A stretch of DNA of 14,975 nt from Candidatus Cloacimonadota bacterium (lineage in GTDB: Bacteria > Cloacimonadota > Cloacimonadia > Cloacimonadales > Cloacimonadaceae). The stretch covers positions 1-14,975 of the forward strand of contig JAQUJJ010000091.1 in the NCBI GenBank assembly GCA_028681035.1, in the 5' to 3' direction. The notes under the pieces were generated by a model, which saw only the letters and a list, made by a program, of their open reading frames with translations, was not told the DNA's origin and did not search any database. The position numbers and the translations under genes are program-made. This document shows positions 1-7,404 of the stretch, one piece after another; the first letter of the stretch is position 1, and the number at the start of each line of letters is the position of its first letter.

Positions 1-242
1 CAACTACTCACACTTCAATAGTCAAAGCTGGTGTCGATTCGACAAGGGGTTTGGAAAAAGTAAGCAGAATCATGGGGAGATTTCCAAATGGGTTGTCGAA
101 AGTGCGCAAAGGGGTTGTCGGCGGATAAGAGGGTTGAGAAATCTGAAACTAGATTGTATTCCAAGATGAGTTCAGCAAAAAAACACTTGACCAATATAAG
201 CTTATCTTTTACTAGGAAGAATATGATAAATATGGAGCCAAA
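1..242. other. Intergenic leader with recurring GGGTTG motif
   Basis: I see no convincing gene before position 243. The plus strand is purine-rich, and a GGGTT core recurs at about 47, 90, 112 and 131. The nine-base GGGTTGTCG occurs exactly twice, at 90-98 and 112-120, which is a 22-base period. TGTCG-ATT-CGACA at 33-45 forms a small palindrome of the same TTGTCG core. The open frame running the other way across this stretch has no recognisable protein features and runs into the following gene. The region probably holds the promoter of the downstream operon and possibly the edge of a repeat that starts before the window. Confidence 0.4.
186..215 (+). promoter_or_regulatory. Candidate promoter or operator box upstream of the 2-oxoacid operon
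   Basis: TTGACC at 187-192 is a good -35 hexamer. The only -10 candidate at 17-bp spacing is TACTAG at 210-215, a weak match. TATGAT at 222-227 is a better -10 but is too far from TTGACC and would leave a very short leader. The block CTTGACCA, seven bases, CTTATC (186-206) recurs with identical spacing at 7484-7504 upstream of the alcohol dehydrogenase, so it may be a shared regulatory box rather than a plain promoter. Confidence 0.3.
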
Positions 243-554
243 ATGAACATACATTTTCGTGATGTCCAAACCGGCAGCGTGGAAGCCAGAGCAATTCTGG
301 AGATAGCCGAAGGGGTCTTTTTGAATGAAGTAACCATCCTGAATATTGATGGTGAAACCGTAGTTGAATTTCCCCGTAAAAGTTTTGTGGGCAAAACCAA
401 ACGCACCTTTTACATCGATATTGTTACCTTTGAAGATAACGACAAACGCATCGTGTGGGAACTGGAAGTTAAAAAAGCCTATCGTGAGTGGCGTAAAACC
501 AATAAAAAAGTCCTTGTATATGAAGAAAATAAGATAAATGGAGGATCATCATGA
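243..554 (+). CDS. SpoVG-like small protein
   Basis: This 103-residue protein is read from ATG with GGAG about five bases upstream. The sequence gives a short beta-rich N-terminal part (V-E-A-R-A-I-L-E-I, then G-V-F-L-N-E-V-T-I), a central V-V-E-F-P-R-K-S segment and an I-D-I-V-T-F-E-D segment. The C-terminal helix is basic and aromatic (KKAYREW). This order and spacing resemble the SpoVG family (small site-specific nucleic-acid-binding proteins of about 85-100 residues), where a conserved 'AxxxIxxxxxFVVxxIxVI...FVAMPSrk...DIaHPI' pattern is usual. The match is distant and made by eye. Its stop overlaps the aminotransferase start (ATGA at 551-554), so the two are probably translationally coupled. 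It might bind nucleic acid and regulate the operon, but that is inference. Otherwise it should be called hypothetical. Confidence 0.55.
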   Translation: MNIHFRDVQTGSVEARAILEIAEGVFLNEVTILNIDGETVVEFPRKSFVGKTKRTFYIDIVTFEDNDKRIVWELEVKKAYREWRKTNKKVLVYEENKINGGSS

Positions 555-1765
555 TCACCGATTTGCAAGATATCCTATCGACCAACATCAAGGGTATGAA
601 ACGTTCAGCAATTCGCGAACTGCTGAAGTTACTTGGAGTACCAGGATTGATTTCATTTTCGGGAGGGTTCCCAAGTCCCGCCACCTTCCCAATCGCAGAA
701 CTGAAAGAGATTATTAACGAGGTGATGGATACCGAAGCTGCGTTTGCCCTGCAATACGGAGCCACAGAAGGAGATATCCTGCTGCGCACTCTACTGGTAG
801 AACGTTACAAAGCCAACGGTATAGAAATGAGTATTGATAACATGATTATCACTACCGCCTCACAACAAGCCTTAGACCTGATTGGCAAAATATTCATTGA
901 CCGTGGAGATTATGTGCTGGTTGGCTTACCATCATATTTGGGCGGACTTTCTGCTTTTAATTCTCATGGTGCCAAGATGATAGGTATTCCGATGGACGAC
1001 GAAGGCGAAGACCCTAATATCATGGAAGCCAAGCTGAAAGAGCTGGCTGCCATGGGTAAGAAGCCGAAGTTTATTTATCTGATTCCAGATTTTCAGAACC
1101 CTGCTGGCATAACGATGACTGAACGCCGCAGAAAAGAAATATTAGAACTTGCTTATAAATATGATGTGCTGATTATTGAAGACAGCCCCTACCGTGAGCT
1201 ACGCTATGAAGGCAAAGCCCAAAAGACCATTTATGAAATGGACGGTACCGGACATGTGGTGCTACTTGGCACATTCAGCAAGATATTCTGTCCCGGTTTC
1301 CGCATTGGTTGGGTGGTGGGACATCCCGATGTTCTGGATAAAATTGTGGTTGCCAAACAAGCCGCAGACCTTTGCACTCCGCCATTTACACAGCGCATTG
1401 CCGCTCGTTACATAGAGAAGGGATATCTTGATCCCAAGATTAAAGAAATCTCTAAGATGTATTCCGAAAAGCAGAAATCCATGCTTGCTTCGCTAAAGGA
1501 ATATATGCCCGAAGAAGTTAGCTGGACACACCCTGAAGGCGGCTTATTCCTGATGGCGAAAGGACCAGAGACGCTGGATACACAAGCAATTCTGATGGAT
1601 TGCATTAAGGAAGCTAAGGTTGCTTACGTGGCAGGTACCAGTTTCTTCTGCGATGGCGGCGGAAACAACACTATGCGCCTCAACTTTAGCTACGAAACCA
1701 TTGAAAAGAACATTGAGGGTGTCCAGCGTTTGGGTGCCTTCCTAAAAAAAGTAATCAAGAAATAA
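551..1765 (+). CDS. PLP-dependent aminotransferase, class I/II (2-aminoadipate / aromatic / branched-chain type)
   Basis: This 404-residue fold-type I aminotransferase transfers amino groups between an amino acid and a 2-oxoacid, probably in the cytoplasm. Landmarks in order: an N-terminal ISFSGGFPSP substrate-lid segment (about residues 35-43), LQYGATEG (about 67-74), DFQNPAG with Asn183, EDSPYRELRY with Asp211 and Tyr214 for the cofactor, and GTFSK with the Schiff-base Lys244 followed by PGFRIGW. Arg376 lies in TMRLNFS and would bind the substrate carboxylate. The SGGFP segment and the GTFSKIFCPGFRIGW stretch fit the MocR/LysN/KAT-II subgroup, members of which have broad specificity (2-aminoadipate, aromatic, leucine, glutamate). 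The substrate cannot be fixed by eye. Translation starts in an ATGA overlap with the upstream gene, with GGAGG at 541-545. The 2-oxoacid oxidoreductase downstream suggests that its product is the oxoacid oxidised next. Confidence 0.9.
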   Translation: MITDLQDILSTNIKGMKRSAIRELLKLLGVPGLISFSGGFPSPATFPIAELKEIINEVMDTEAAFALQYGATEGDILLRTLLVERYKANGIEMSIDNMIITTASQQALDLIGKIFIDRGDYVLVGLPSYLGGLSAFNSHGAKMIGIPMDDEGEDPNIMEAKLKELAAMGKKPKFIYLIPDFQNPAGITMTERRRKEILELAYKYDVLIIEDSPYRELRYEGKAQKTIYEMDGTGHVVLLGTFSKIFCPGFRIGWVVGHPDVLDKIVVAKQAADLCTPPFTQRIAARYIEKGYLDPKIKEISKMYSEKQKSMLASLKEYMPEEVSWTHPEGGLFLMAKGPETLDTQAILMDCIKEAKVAYVAGTSFFCDGGGNNTMRLNFSYETIEKNIEGVQRLGAFLKKVIKK

Positions 1766-1786
1766 AATATAAAGACTGGAGGAACA

Positions 1787-2086
1787 ATGTCCAATAAAGT
1801 CGAAAAAGACCGCATGGGCATGATCATACATGAGGAAGACGCTACCGAAAAAATGGAAGTGGAACTCACTGAGGTTAAAGAACCAGGTGATGACGATTCT
1901 CCCGTATTGATCTATTACAATTGGTGCAAGAAGTGCGGAATATGCGTGGCTTTTTGTCCTACAGGCTGCCTTGGCAGAAGGAGCGATGGTTCGCCCTACG
2001 TGCAGGCACCCGAAAAATGTATTCACTGTGAAACCTGCGACAGGTTGTGTCCCGATTTCGCCATAACCGGTGCGAAGGATCGCTGA
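1787..2086 (+). CDS. korD: 2-oxoacid:ferredoxin oxidoreductase, delta (ferredoxin) subunit
   Basis: This 99-residue ferredoxin-like subunit carries electrons from the catalytic subunits to external ferredoxin. It has two classical 4Fe-4S motifs: Cys47, 50, 53, 57 (CxxCxxCxxxCP) and Cys78, 81, 84, 88. Cys61 is an additional cysteine just after the first motif. The first 40 residues are an acidic extension with no cysteines, longer than in minimal KorD proteins. GGAGG at 1778-1782 precedes the ATG. It follows the aminotransferase by 21 bases and is followed nine bases later by the alpha subunit, matching the D-A-B-C order of archaeal-type KOR/VOR operons. KOR (2-oxoglutarate) versus VOR (branched-chain oxoacids) cannot be told from this subunit. 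Confidence 0.9.
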   Translation: MSNKVEKDRMGMIIHEEDATEKMEVELTEVKEPGDDDSPVLIYYNWCKKCGICVAFCPTGCLGRRSDGSPYVQAPEKCIHCETCDRLCPDFAITGAKDR

Positions 2087-2095
2087 GGAGAAGAA

Positions 2096-3340
2096 ATGCT
2101 AAAAAAAGAAATAAAAAGCAAAACCGACCCCAAACCAAGGGCTAAAAAAGAAACCCTTGCCGTGAAACCAGACAGTAAACTGGAAGAAATTCAAGTTACC
2201 CGTGAACGCAAAAGCGTGCTAATGCAAGGCAACGAAGCAGTGGCATACGGTGCACTTGATGCCGGCGTTAATTTCTTTGCCGGATATCCAATTACCCCTT
2301 CTACGGAAGTAGCCGAGATTTTAGCCGCCGAACTGCCCAAGCGTGGCGGAGTATTCGTGCAGATGGAAGATGAAATTGCTTCCATTTGTGCCATTACAGG
2401 TGCGTCTCTTGCCGGAGCAAAATCCCTTACTGCCACCAGCGGACCGGGCTTTTCCCTAATGCAGGAAGGCATTGGCTTTGCCAAGATTACCGAAACCCCT
2501 TGCGTAGTTGTAAACGTTCAGCGCATGGGACCAAGTACAGGCATGCCCACCAGCCCTGCTCAAGGCGATATTATGCAAGCCAAATGGGGTTCGCATGGCG
2601 ATTCACCGTCTATCGTATTATACCCTGACTCTGTAAAGGAAAGCTATGAACTTACCATCCGTGCGGTGAATCTTTCCGAGAAATACCGCACTTGCGTAAT
2701 CCTGCTGTTAGACGAAGTGATTGGACACATGCGCGAAGCTGTGCGCTTGCCTGATATGGCAAATGTGCGGGTGATCAACCGCGTTAAACCCACGGTTCCT
2801 CCCAACTGGTACAAGCATTATGACGAAAACCAGAAATACCTCTCTCCGCTTGCTAGTTATGGCGAAGGTTACCGCTTTCACGTAACAGGCTTAACCCACG
2901 ATTCTCATGGTTTTCCCACCAACAAATCCGGCGAAGCTGGCGAAATGATGGACCGCCTGAGAAAGAAGATATCCTATAATATGCGAGACTTGGTGCAGAT
3001 TGAAAGCTATCAGATGGAAGATGCCAAGATAGCTATCTTTACCGCAGGAATTACCGCCCGTGCTGCCAAAGCTGCTATTGCTATGGCAAGGCACGAAGGC
3101 ATAAAGGTAGGCTTGCTACGTCCCTTAACGATATGGCCATTCCCCGATGATGCCGTACGCAAAATGCTTAGGAACGTGGAGACAGTAATCGTGCCGGAAC
3201 TCAACCAAGGGCAGCTAATTCACGAGATACAGCGCCTTACCAAGGATAAAAGCGAGAGTAACCTCATTGCCTTGCAAAGGGTAAACGGACAGCTTATATC
3301 GCCCAATGACATCCTGCATAAAATCAAGGAGGTAAGCTAA
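2096..3340 (+). CDS. korA: 2-oxoacid:ferredoxin oxidoreductase, alpha subunit
   Basis: This 414-residue alpha subunit belongs to the complex that oxidatively decarboxylates 2-oxoacids to acyl-CoA using thiamine diphosphate. Family hallmarks are visible: GYPITPST (63-70), the E-D-E stretch at 91-93, TATSGPGFSLM (112-122) and VQRMGPSTGMPT followed by AQGD (141-158), the usual signature of 2-oxoglutarate-type alpha subunits. The C-terminal transketolase-like domain includes VGLLRPLTIWPFP and VIVPELNQGQL. The first 38 residues are a Lys/Glu-rich, low-complexity extension before the conserved fold begins at about Ser40, and they may be disordered. A GAGGAG ribosome site overlaps the stop of the delta gene. 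The beta gene starts two bases after its stop, so the subunits are co-translated. 2-Oxoglutarate is the favoured substrate because of the neighbouring epimerase; 2-oxoisovalerate is the alternative. Confidence 0.92.
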   Translation: MLKKEIKSKTDPKPRAKKETLAVKPDSKLEEIQVTRERKSVLMQGNEAVAYGALDAGVNFFAGYPITPSTEVAEILAAELPKRGGVFVQMEDEIASICAITGASLAGAKSLTATSGPGFSLMQEGIGFAKITETPCVVVNVQRMGPSTGMPTSPAQGDIMQAKWGSHGDSPSIVLYPDSVKESYELTIRAVNLSEKYRTCVILLLDEVIGHMREAVRLPDMANVRVINRVKPTVPPNWYKHYDENQKYLSPLASYGEGYRFHVTGLTHDSHGFPTNKSGEAGEMMDRLRKKISYNMRDLVQIESYQMEDAKIAIFTAGITARAAKAAIAMARHEGIKVGLLRPLTIWPFPDDAVRKMLRNVETVIVPELNQGQLIHEIQRLTKDKSESNLIALQRVNGQLISPNDILHKIKEVS

Positions 3341-3342
3341 TC

Positions 3343-4182
3343 ATGGCTAATATCCCACAACGCATTATTCACGAGTACTTAAGACACGATAAAAAGTTCC
3401 CGCATGTATGGTGTGCCGGCTGTAGCAATGGCATCGTGTTGGGTGCAATTATCCGTGCCATAGCCTCCATGAATCTCGATAGAGACGATATAGTTATGGT
3501 TTCTGGTATTGGTTGTTCTTCACGCATGCCGGTGTATGTAGATTTTAATACGCTACATTCACTGCATGGACGCGCCATAGCTTTTGCCACAGGTATTAAG
3601 CTGCACAAACCCAACCTTAAAGTCATTGTGGTTACGGGCGATGGAGATTGCACTGCGATTGGTGGCAATCATCTTATACATGCAGCCAGACGCAATATAG
3701 ACCTGAAAGTAATCCTAATTAATAATAACATCTACGGTATGACAGGCGGACAATGCAGCCCCACAACGCCTCACGGTGCCGTCGCCACTACCGCTCCTTA
3801 TGGCAACATGGAGCCAGATTTCAACATCTGCAACCTTGCCATGGGTGCTGGAGCATCCTTTGTTGCTCGTACCACAGCCTTCCATGTATTGGAAATGCAA
3901 GGTATTATTAAGGACGCTATGGATCATCCCGGTTTCTCTCTTGTAGAAGTAATCAGTGCCTGTCCAGTTATCTATGGACGCCTAAACAAGAAGGGCGGTG
4001 CCCCACAGATGATGAAGGACTTTAGGGATAACTCCATTCCTTTGGCAGCCGTTGATAAGCTTCCACCAGAAAAGGTGGATGGCAAGATAGTGCGCGGCAT
4101 CCTGCGTAGGGAAATCCGCCCTGAATATTGTGCCGAGTACGCTGCCCTATCCAAGCGAGTACAAGCGATGGGAGGCGAATAA
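3343..4182 (+). CDS. korB: 2-oxoacid:ferredoxin oxidoreductase, beta (TPP-binding) subunit
   Basis: This 279-residue catalytic beta subunit binds thiamine diphosphate-Mg and a 4Fe-4S cluster. WCAGCSNG supplies Cys24 and Cys27, GIGCSSR supplies Cys58, and SACPVIYG supplies Cys207. The spacing is as expected for the four cluster ligands of this family. The TPP motif is GDGDCTAIGGNH (99-110) with NNNIYGMTGGQ (127-137). Length is normal for the family, with no truncation. GGAGG sits just before the end of the alpha gene, 3329-3333. Its stop shares a base with the start of the gamma gene (TAATG at 4180-4184), a classical coupling arrangement. Confidence 0.93.
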   Translation: MANIPQRIIHEYLRHDKKFPHVWCAGCSNGIVLGAIIRAIASMNLDRDDIVMVSGIGCSSRMPVYVDFNTLHSLHGRAIAFATGIKLHKPNLKVIVVTGDGDCTAIGGNHLIHAARRNIDLKVILINNNIYGMTGGQCSPTTPHGAVATTAPYGNMEPDFNICNLAMGAGASFVARTTAFHVLEMQGIIKDAMDHPGFSLVEVISACPVIYGRLNKKGGAPQMMKDFRDNSIPLAAVDKLPPEKVDGKIVRGILRREIRPEYCAEYAALSKRVQAMGGE

Positions 4183-4727
4183 TGAGTAAGAATTATGAAA
4201 TTCGCCTTTCCGGTAGCGGTGGTCAAGGGCTAATCCTTGCTGGTATTATCCTTGCCCGCTCAGCGGTGATAGAAAAGCGCAGAGTTACCCAAACCCAGAG
4301 CTATGGTCCTGAATCCCGCGGGGGCTTTTCACGTGCTGATGTTATCATTAGTGACGAGGAGATATACTTTCCCGATGCCACAAACTTCAACTGTTTACTT
4401 GCTTTAACACAGGAAGCTTGTGATAAGTATTTGTTTGATTTGCGCGACACAGGCATCCTTATTATTGATACCACCTTCGTGAAAAACCTTGCCTTAGCTG
4501 CCGAGAATACCTACGAGCTACCCTTCACGGATATTGCCCAGGAAAAGCTTGGCAGCCCCATTACCACCAATATCCTATCCTTAGCTTTCTTGGTGCAGAT
4601 TACCGGTATAGTTAAGCCTGAATCCCTTAAACAATCTATTACAGAATCCGTTAAACCTGCTTTCTTAGATGTAAACATTAAGGCGATGGAAATCGGTTTC
4701 GAGCTTGCCAAGAATTACAAGAAATAG
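4182..4727 (+). CDS. korC: 2-oxoacid:ferredoxin oxidoreductase, gamma subunit
   Basis: This 181-residue gamma subunit of the same complex is a pyruvate/ketoisovalerate oxidoreductase domain. Its N-terminus has the nucleotide-binding-like GSGGQG at 11-16, followed by the diagnostic QTQSYGPESRGG. I chose the ATG at 4182 because GGAGG lies at 4171-4175 and the family normally begins a few residues before GSGGQG. A longer frame starting at 4128 would add 18 residues inside the beta gene and is unlikely. The epimerase begins seven bases after the stop. Together with the upstream subunits this completes a KorDABC set, with no subunit missing or fused. Confidence 0.92.
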   Translation: MSKNYEIRLSGSGGQGLILAGIILARSAVIEKRRVTQTQSYGPESRGGFSRADVIISDEEIYFPDATNFNCLLALTQEACDKYLFDLRDTGILIIDTTFVKNLALAAENTYELPFTDIAQEKLGSPITTNILSLAFLVQITGIVKPESLKQSITESVKPAFLDVNIKAMEIGFELAKNYKK

Positions 4728-4734
4728 GAACATC

Positions 4735-5136
4735 ATGGTTAAGCGCATTAGTCATATTGGTATAGCTGTTAAAGATTTGGAAGCGGGCATAGCCTTCTAT
4801 CAGAGCCTCGGTTTGGAGCTGGAAGGCATCGAAGAAGTCCCTTCACAAAAGGTGAGAGTAGCTTTTCTGCCCTGTGGCGACACACGCATTGAGCTATTAT
4901 GCCCTACCTCTGACGACAGTCCTGTAGCCAAGTTTATCGAAAAGAAAGGAGAAGGGATTCAACACCTAGCTTTTGCCGTGGATGACCTTCCCAAAGCTCT
5001 TGCCGAATCTGAAAGCAAAGGCATAGTCCTTATTGATAAAGAACCCCGCCCCGGTGCTCATCACGCGGATATCGCTTTTTTGCACCCTAAATCCAGTATG
5101 GGCGTTTTAATCGAACTGTGTAAGGAAAAGCACTAA
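4735..5136 (+). CDS. mce: Methylmalonyl-CoA epimerase
   Basis: This 133-residue vicinal-oxygen-chelate (glyoxalase-fold) protein interconverts (R)- and (S)-methylmalonyl-CoA, linking succinyl-CoA and propionyl-CoA. Two beta-alpha-beta-beta-beta modules are visible. Probable metal ligands are His7 (SHIGIAV), Glu53 (TRIELL), His77 (GIQHLAFAV) and Glu127 (GVLIELC). GEGIQHLAF and the length of about 133 residues are typical of the bacterial epimerase rather than of glyoxalase I. The start is the ATG at 4735, with AGGA overlapping the gamma-subunit stop. An in-frame ATG ten codons earlier would overlap korC and lacks that site. It is the last gene of the operon before a strong hairpin. The mutase and propionyl-CoA enzymes are not in this window. 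Confidence 0.9.
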   Translation: MVKRISHIGIAVKDLEAGIAFYQSLGLELEGIEEVPSQKVRVAFLPCGDTRIELLCPTSDDSPVAKFIEKKGEGIQHLAFAVDDLPKALAESESKGIVLIDKEPRPGAHHADIAFLHPKSSMGVLIELCKEKH

Positions 5137-5153
5137 AGCATATACCCCAAAAT

Positions 5154-5192
5154 ATACAATAAAGGTGCGGATTGTCCGCACCTTTATTGTAT
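5154..5192. terminator. 18-bp perfect hairpin, probable bidirectional terminator
   Basis: The arms 5154-5171 and 5175-5192 are perfectly complementary over 18 bp around a TTG loop. The GC-rich core (GGTGCGGA / TCCGCACC) is next to the loop, with A-rich and T-rich flanks towards the outside. Each strand therefore ends its hairpin in a T-rich run. The hairpin lies 18 bases after the epimerase stop and about 50 bases after the stop of the convergent peptidase gene. A shared rho-independent terminator is the natural reading. Confidence 0.85.
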
Positions 5193-5244
5193 TACTCACT
5201 ATGCAATCTCACCTAAAGCATAGCTTTTTTCACTTGCATAGCTC

Positions 5245-7332
5245 TCACCCAATAAGTCCATCACGCTTCAGCAGGGCATCCGGGTCTGGCTTACGTCCAC
5301 GGAAAGCAACAAAGATATCCATGGGATGGAAGGCATTGCCACGGGAGAGGATGTATTTCTTGAAGGATTTTGCTACTTCCTGATTGAAGATTCCCTTTTC
5401 CAGAAACAAGCTCCAGGCATCTGCTTCCAAGGCTTCAGCCCACTTATAGGAATAATATCCTGCAGAATAACCTCCCGCAAAGATATGCGCAAAGGCACAG
5501 GACATATTAGAGCTATCCACGGCAGGAAGCAGGCGGAAACGCTCGGTAACTTCTTTTTCGAAGGCATCCACATCTGTTATAGCAGCAGGATCGGCGGTAT
5601 GCCAGGCAAAATCCATTAAAGCATAGCGTAATTGCGTTATATTGGCAATGCCAGCTTGGAAGTTTTTGGCTGCGATAACCTTGTCTAACAGTTCTTTAGG
5701 CAGAGCTTCGCCAGTCTGGTAGTGCTTGGCGAAAAGGTTCAATGCCTCTTCTTCCATCAGCCAGTTTTCCATTATCTGAGAGGGTAGCTCCACAAAATCC
5801 CACAGCACGCTGGTGCCGGAAAGTCCTTTGTAATAGCCATCTGCCAATAGGGAATGCAGTGCATGACCAAATTCATGGAAGATGGTGCGGGCTTCGTTCA
5901 AGGTTAACAGCGAGGGCTGATCCTCGGTGGAAGGGGTAAGTGATGCCACGATACTAACCATTGGTCTGCGCATGCCATCGCGATGTAAACCCTGTCCCTG
6001 AAAGGATGTCTTCCATGCTCCACCTCGCTTAGTATCCCGCGGGAACAAGTCCATATACATCAAGCCAAGGAAGTTATCGTTTTTATCCCATACTTCCCAA
6101 GTAGTTACGTCTGGATGGTAAACGGGCACGTCAAACACTTGTTTCACTTTTATACCGTAAATCTTGCCCGTAACCACGAACAATCCTTCCACTACGTTTT
6201 CCACTTTGAACCAGGGTCTTAGCTCTTCAGGATCATAGGCATAACGCTGTTCTTTCAGCTTGTTGGAATAGTAGCCCATGTCCCAAGGCATCAGTTCTTC
6301 CAGTCCATCCAATTGCTTGGCAAAGGCGCGTACTTCATCCACTTCTTTAAGGGCGGCGGGATAGGCAACACCATAAATCTTTTCCAAAAAATCTTTGGCG
6401 GTAGTAAGAGATTCTGCCATTCTATCCGCCAGCACATAGTCCGCATGTGTTTTATAGCCTAACAACTCAGCTCTTTCTTTGCGTAGCATCAGGGTTTTCT
6501 TAATCAGCTCTTGGTTATCAAATTCGTCTCTAAAGGCACGGGAAGAGTAAGCTTGTTGGACTTGTTTGCGGATTTCTCGGTTCTTGCAATAGGTTAAAAC
6601 GGGAGTGACACTGGAAGGCTGCAAAGTGAATAGCCAGCCCTCCTCTTTGCCCTTTTTCTTTGCCGTAAAAGCAGCGGCTTTCAGTGAGTTTTCCGGGATT
6701 CCTTCCACATCTTTGGCATCTTTGATGTGCAGTTCCCATTTATTTGTGGCATCCAACACATTGTCGCTAAATTTGGGGCTAAGCTGAGATGATTCCATGG
6801 AGATTTCAGTTAACCGCTTCTTCTCGGCATCGTTTAGCATCGCACCACCGCGGATGAAACCTGTGTAGGTACGTTCAATCAGGCGATAGCGTTCTGCTTT
6901 TTTCAGGGCATCTTTATCGGATAAATCTGAAGGAATGCCGGGTTTACTTTTGCCTGCCACTTCAGCCTCGTAAACTGCTTTCACACGGGCGAAGATTTGT
7001 GGATCGGTGGAAACCATACTGCCAAACTCCGCCAGCAAGGGCGAAATCTGTTGGGCAAGGGCTTTGTGTTCGGCATCAGATTCGGCACTTAACAAATTGA
7101 AATAAATGGATGCTACGTAATCCAGCAATTCTCCGTTTAATTCAAGCTCCAAAATTGTATTTTCGAAGGTGGGAGCGGCGGGATTGTTCTTCATAGTTTC
7201 GATTTCGGCTTTTGCCTCTGCTAAGGATTGCTCGATAGCTGGGAGATAGTGTTCAGTTTTGAATTCCGGGAAAGGAATAGCTTTTAAGCGATGCTCATTC
7301 TTGAGGTTCAGTAAAGGGTTGTTGTGTTCCAT
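5245..7332 (-). CDS. M3-family oligopeptidase (Dcp / oligopeptidase A type)
   Basis: This zinc metallopeptidase of 695 residues, the usual length for the family, hydrolyses short peptides. No signal peptide is visible, so cytoplasmic action is likely. The zinc site is HEFGH at 486-490, with the third ligand probably Glu515 in FVELPSQ. Downstream IMENW and the C-terminal SGGYSAGYYSY-like segment (read as AGGYSAGYYSYKWAEALEAD) are strong Dcp/OpdA-type signatures. I chose the ATG at 7332 (AAGGAAG just upstream). A GTG ten codons earlier at 7362 with GGAG is an equally possible start (705 residues). The gene stands alone, converging on the hairpin shared with the operon to its left. Dipeptidyl carboxypeptidase versus endo-oligopeptidase activity cannot be decided by eye. 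In an amino-acid fermenter it would finish peptide breakdown. Confidence 0.92.
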   Translation of the reverse strand: MEHNNPLLNLKNEHRLKAIPFPEFKTEHYLPAIEQSLAEAKAEIETMKNNPAAPTFENTILELELNGELLDYVASIYFNLLSAESDAEHKALAQQISPLLAEFGSMVSTDPQIFARVKAVYEAEVAGKSKPGIPSDLSDKDALKKAERYRLIERTYTGFIRGGAMLNDAEKKRLTEISMESSQLSPKFSDNVLDATNKWELHIKDAKDVEGIPENSLKAAAFTAKKKGKEEGWLFTLQPSSVTPVLTYCKNREIRKQVQQAYSSRAFRDEFDNQELIKKTLMLRKERAELLGYKTHADYVLADRMAESLTTAKDFLEKIYGVAYPAALKEVDEVRAFAKQLDGLEELMPWDMGYYSNKLKEQRYAYDPEELRPWFKVENVVEGLFVVTGKIYGIKVKQVFDVPVYHPDVTTWEVWDKNDNFLGLMYMDLFPRDTKRGGAWKTSFQGQGLHRDGMRRPMVSIVASLTPSTEDQPSLLTLNEARTIFHEFGHALHSLLADGYYKGLSGTSVLWDFVELPSQIMENWLMEEEALNLFAKHYQTGEALPKELLDKVIAAKNFQAGIANITQLRYALMDFAWHTADPAAITDVDAFEKEVTERFRLLPAVDSSNMSCAFAHIFAGGYSAGYYSYKWAEALEADAWSLFLEKGIFNQEVAKSFKKYILSRGNAFHPMDIFVAFRGRKPDPDALLKRDGLIG

Positions 7333-7404
7333 GTTACTTCCTTTTTTTTCATTAATATTCACATTTCTCCATCCTGATTACTTGCTCGTTTCCGTCAAGC
7401 ATTT

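Noticed and set aside
15..269. Open frame of 84 codons on the minus strand at the left edge
   Set aside because: It overlaps the start of the SpoVG-like gene, has no recognisable domain, and its only hydrophobic stretch comes from A/T-rich sequence around the promoter region.
4128..4181. Longer start for the KOR gamma subunit
   Set aside because: These 18 codons lie inside the beta gene; the ATG at 4182 has GGAGG and matches the family's N-terminus.
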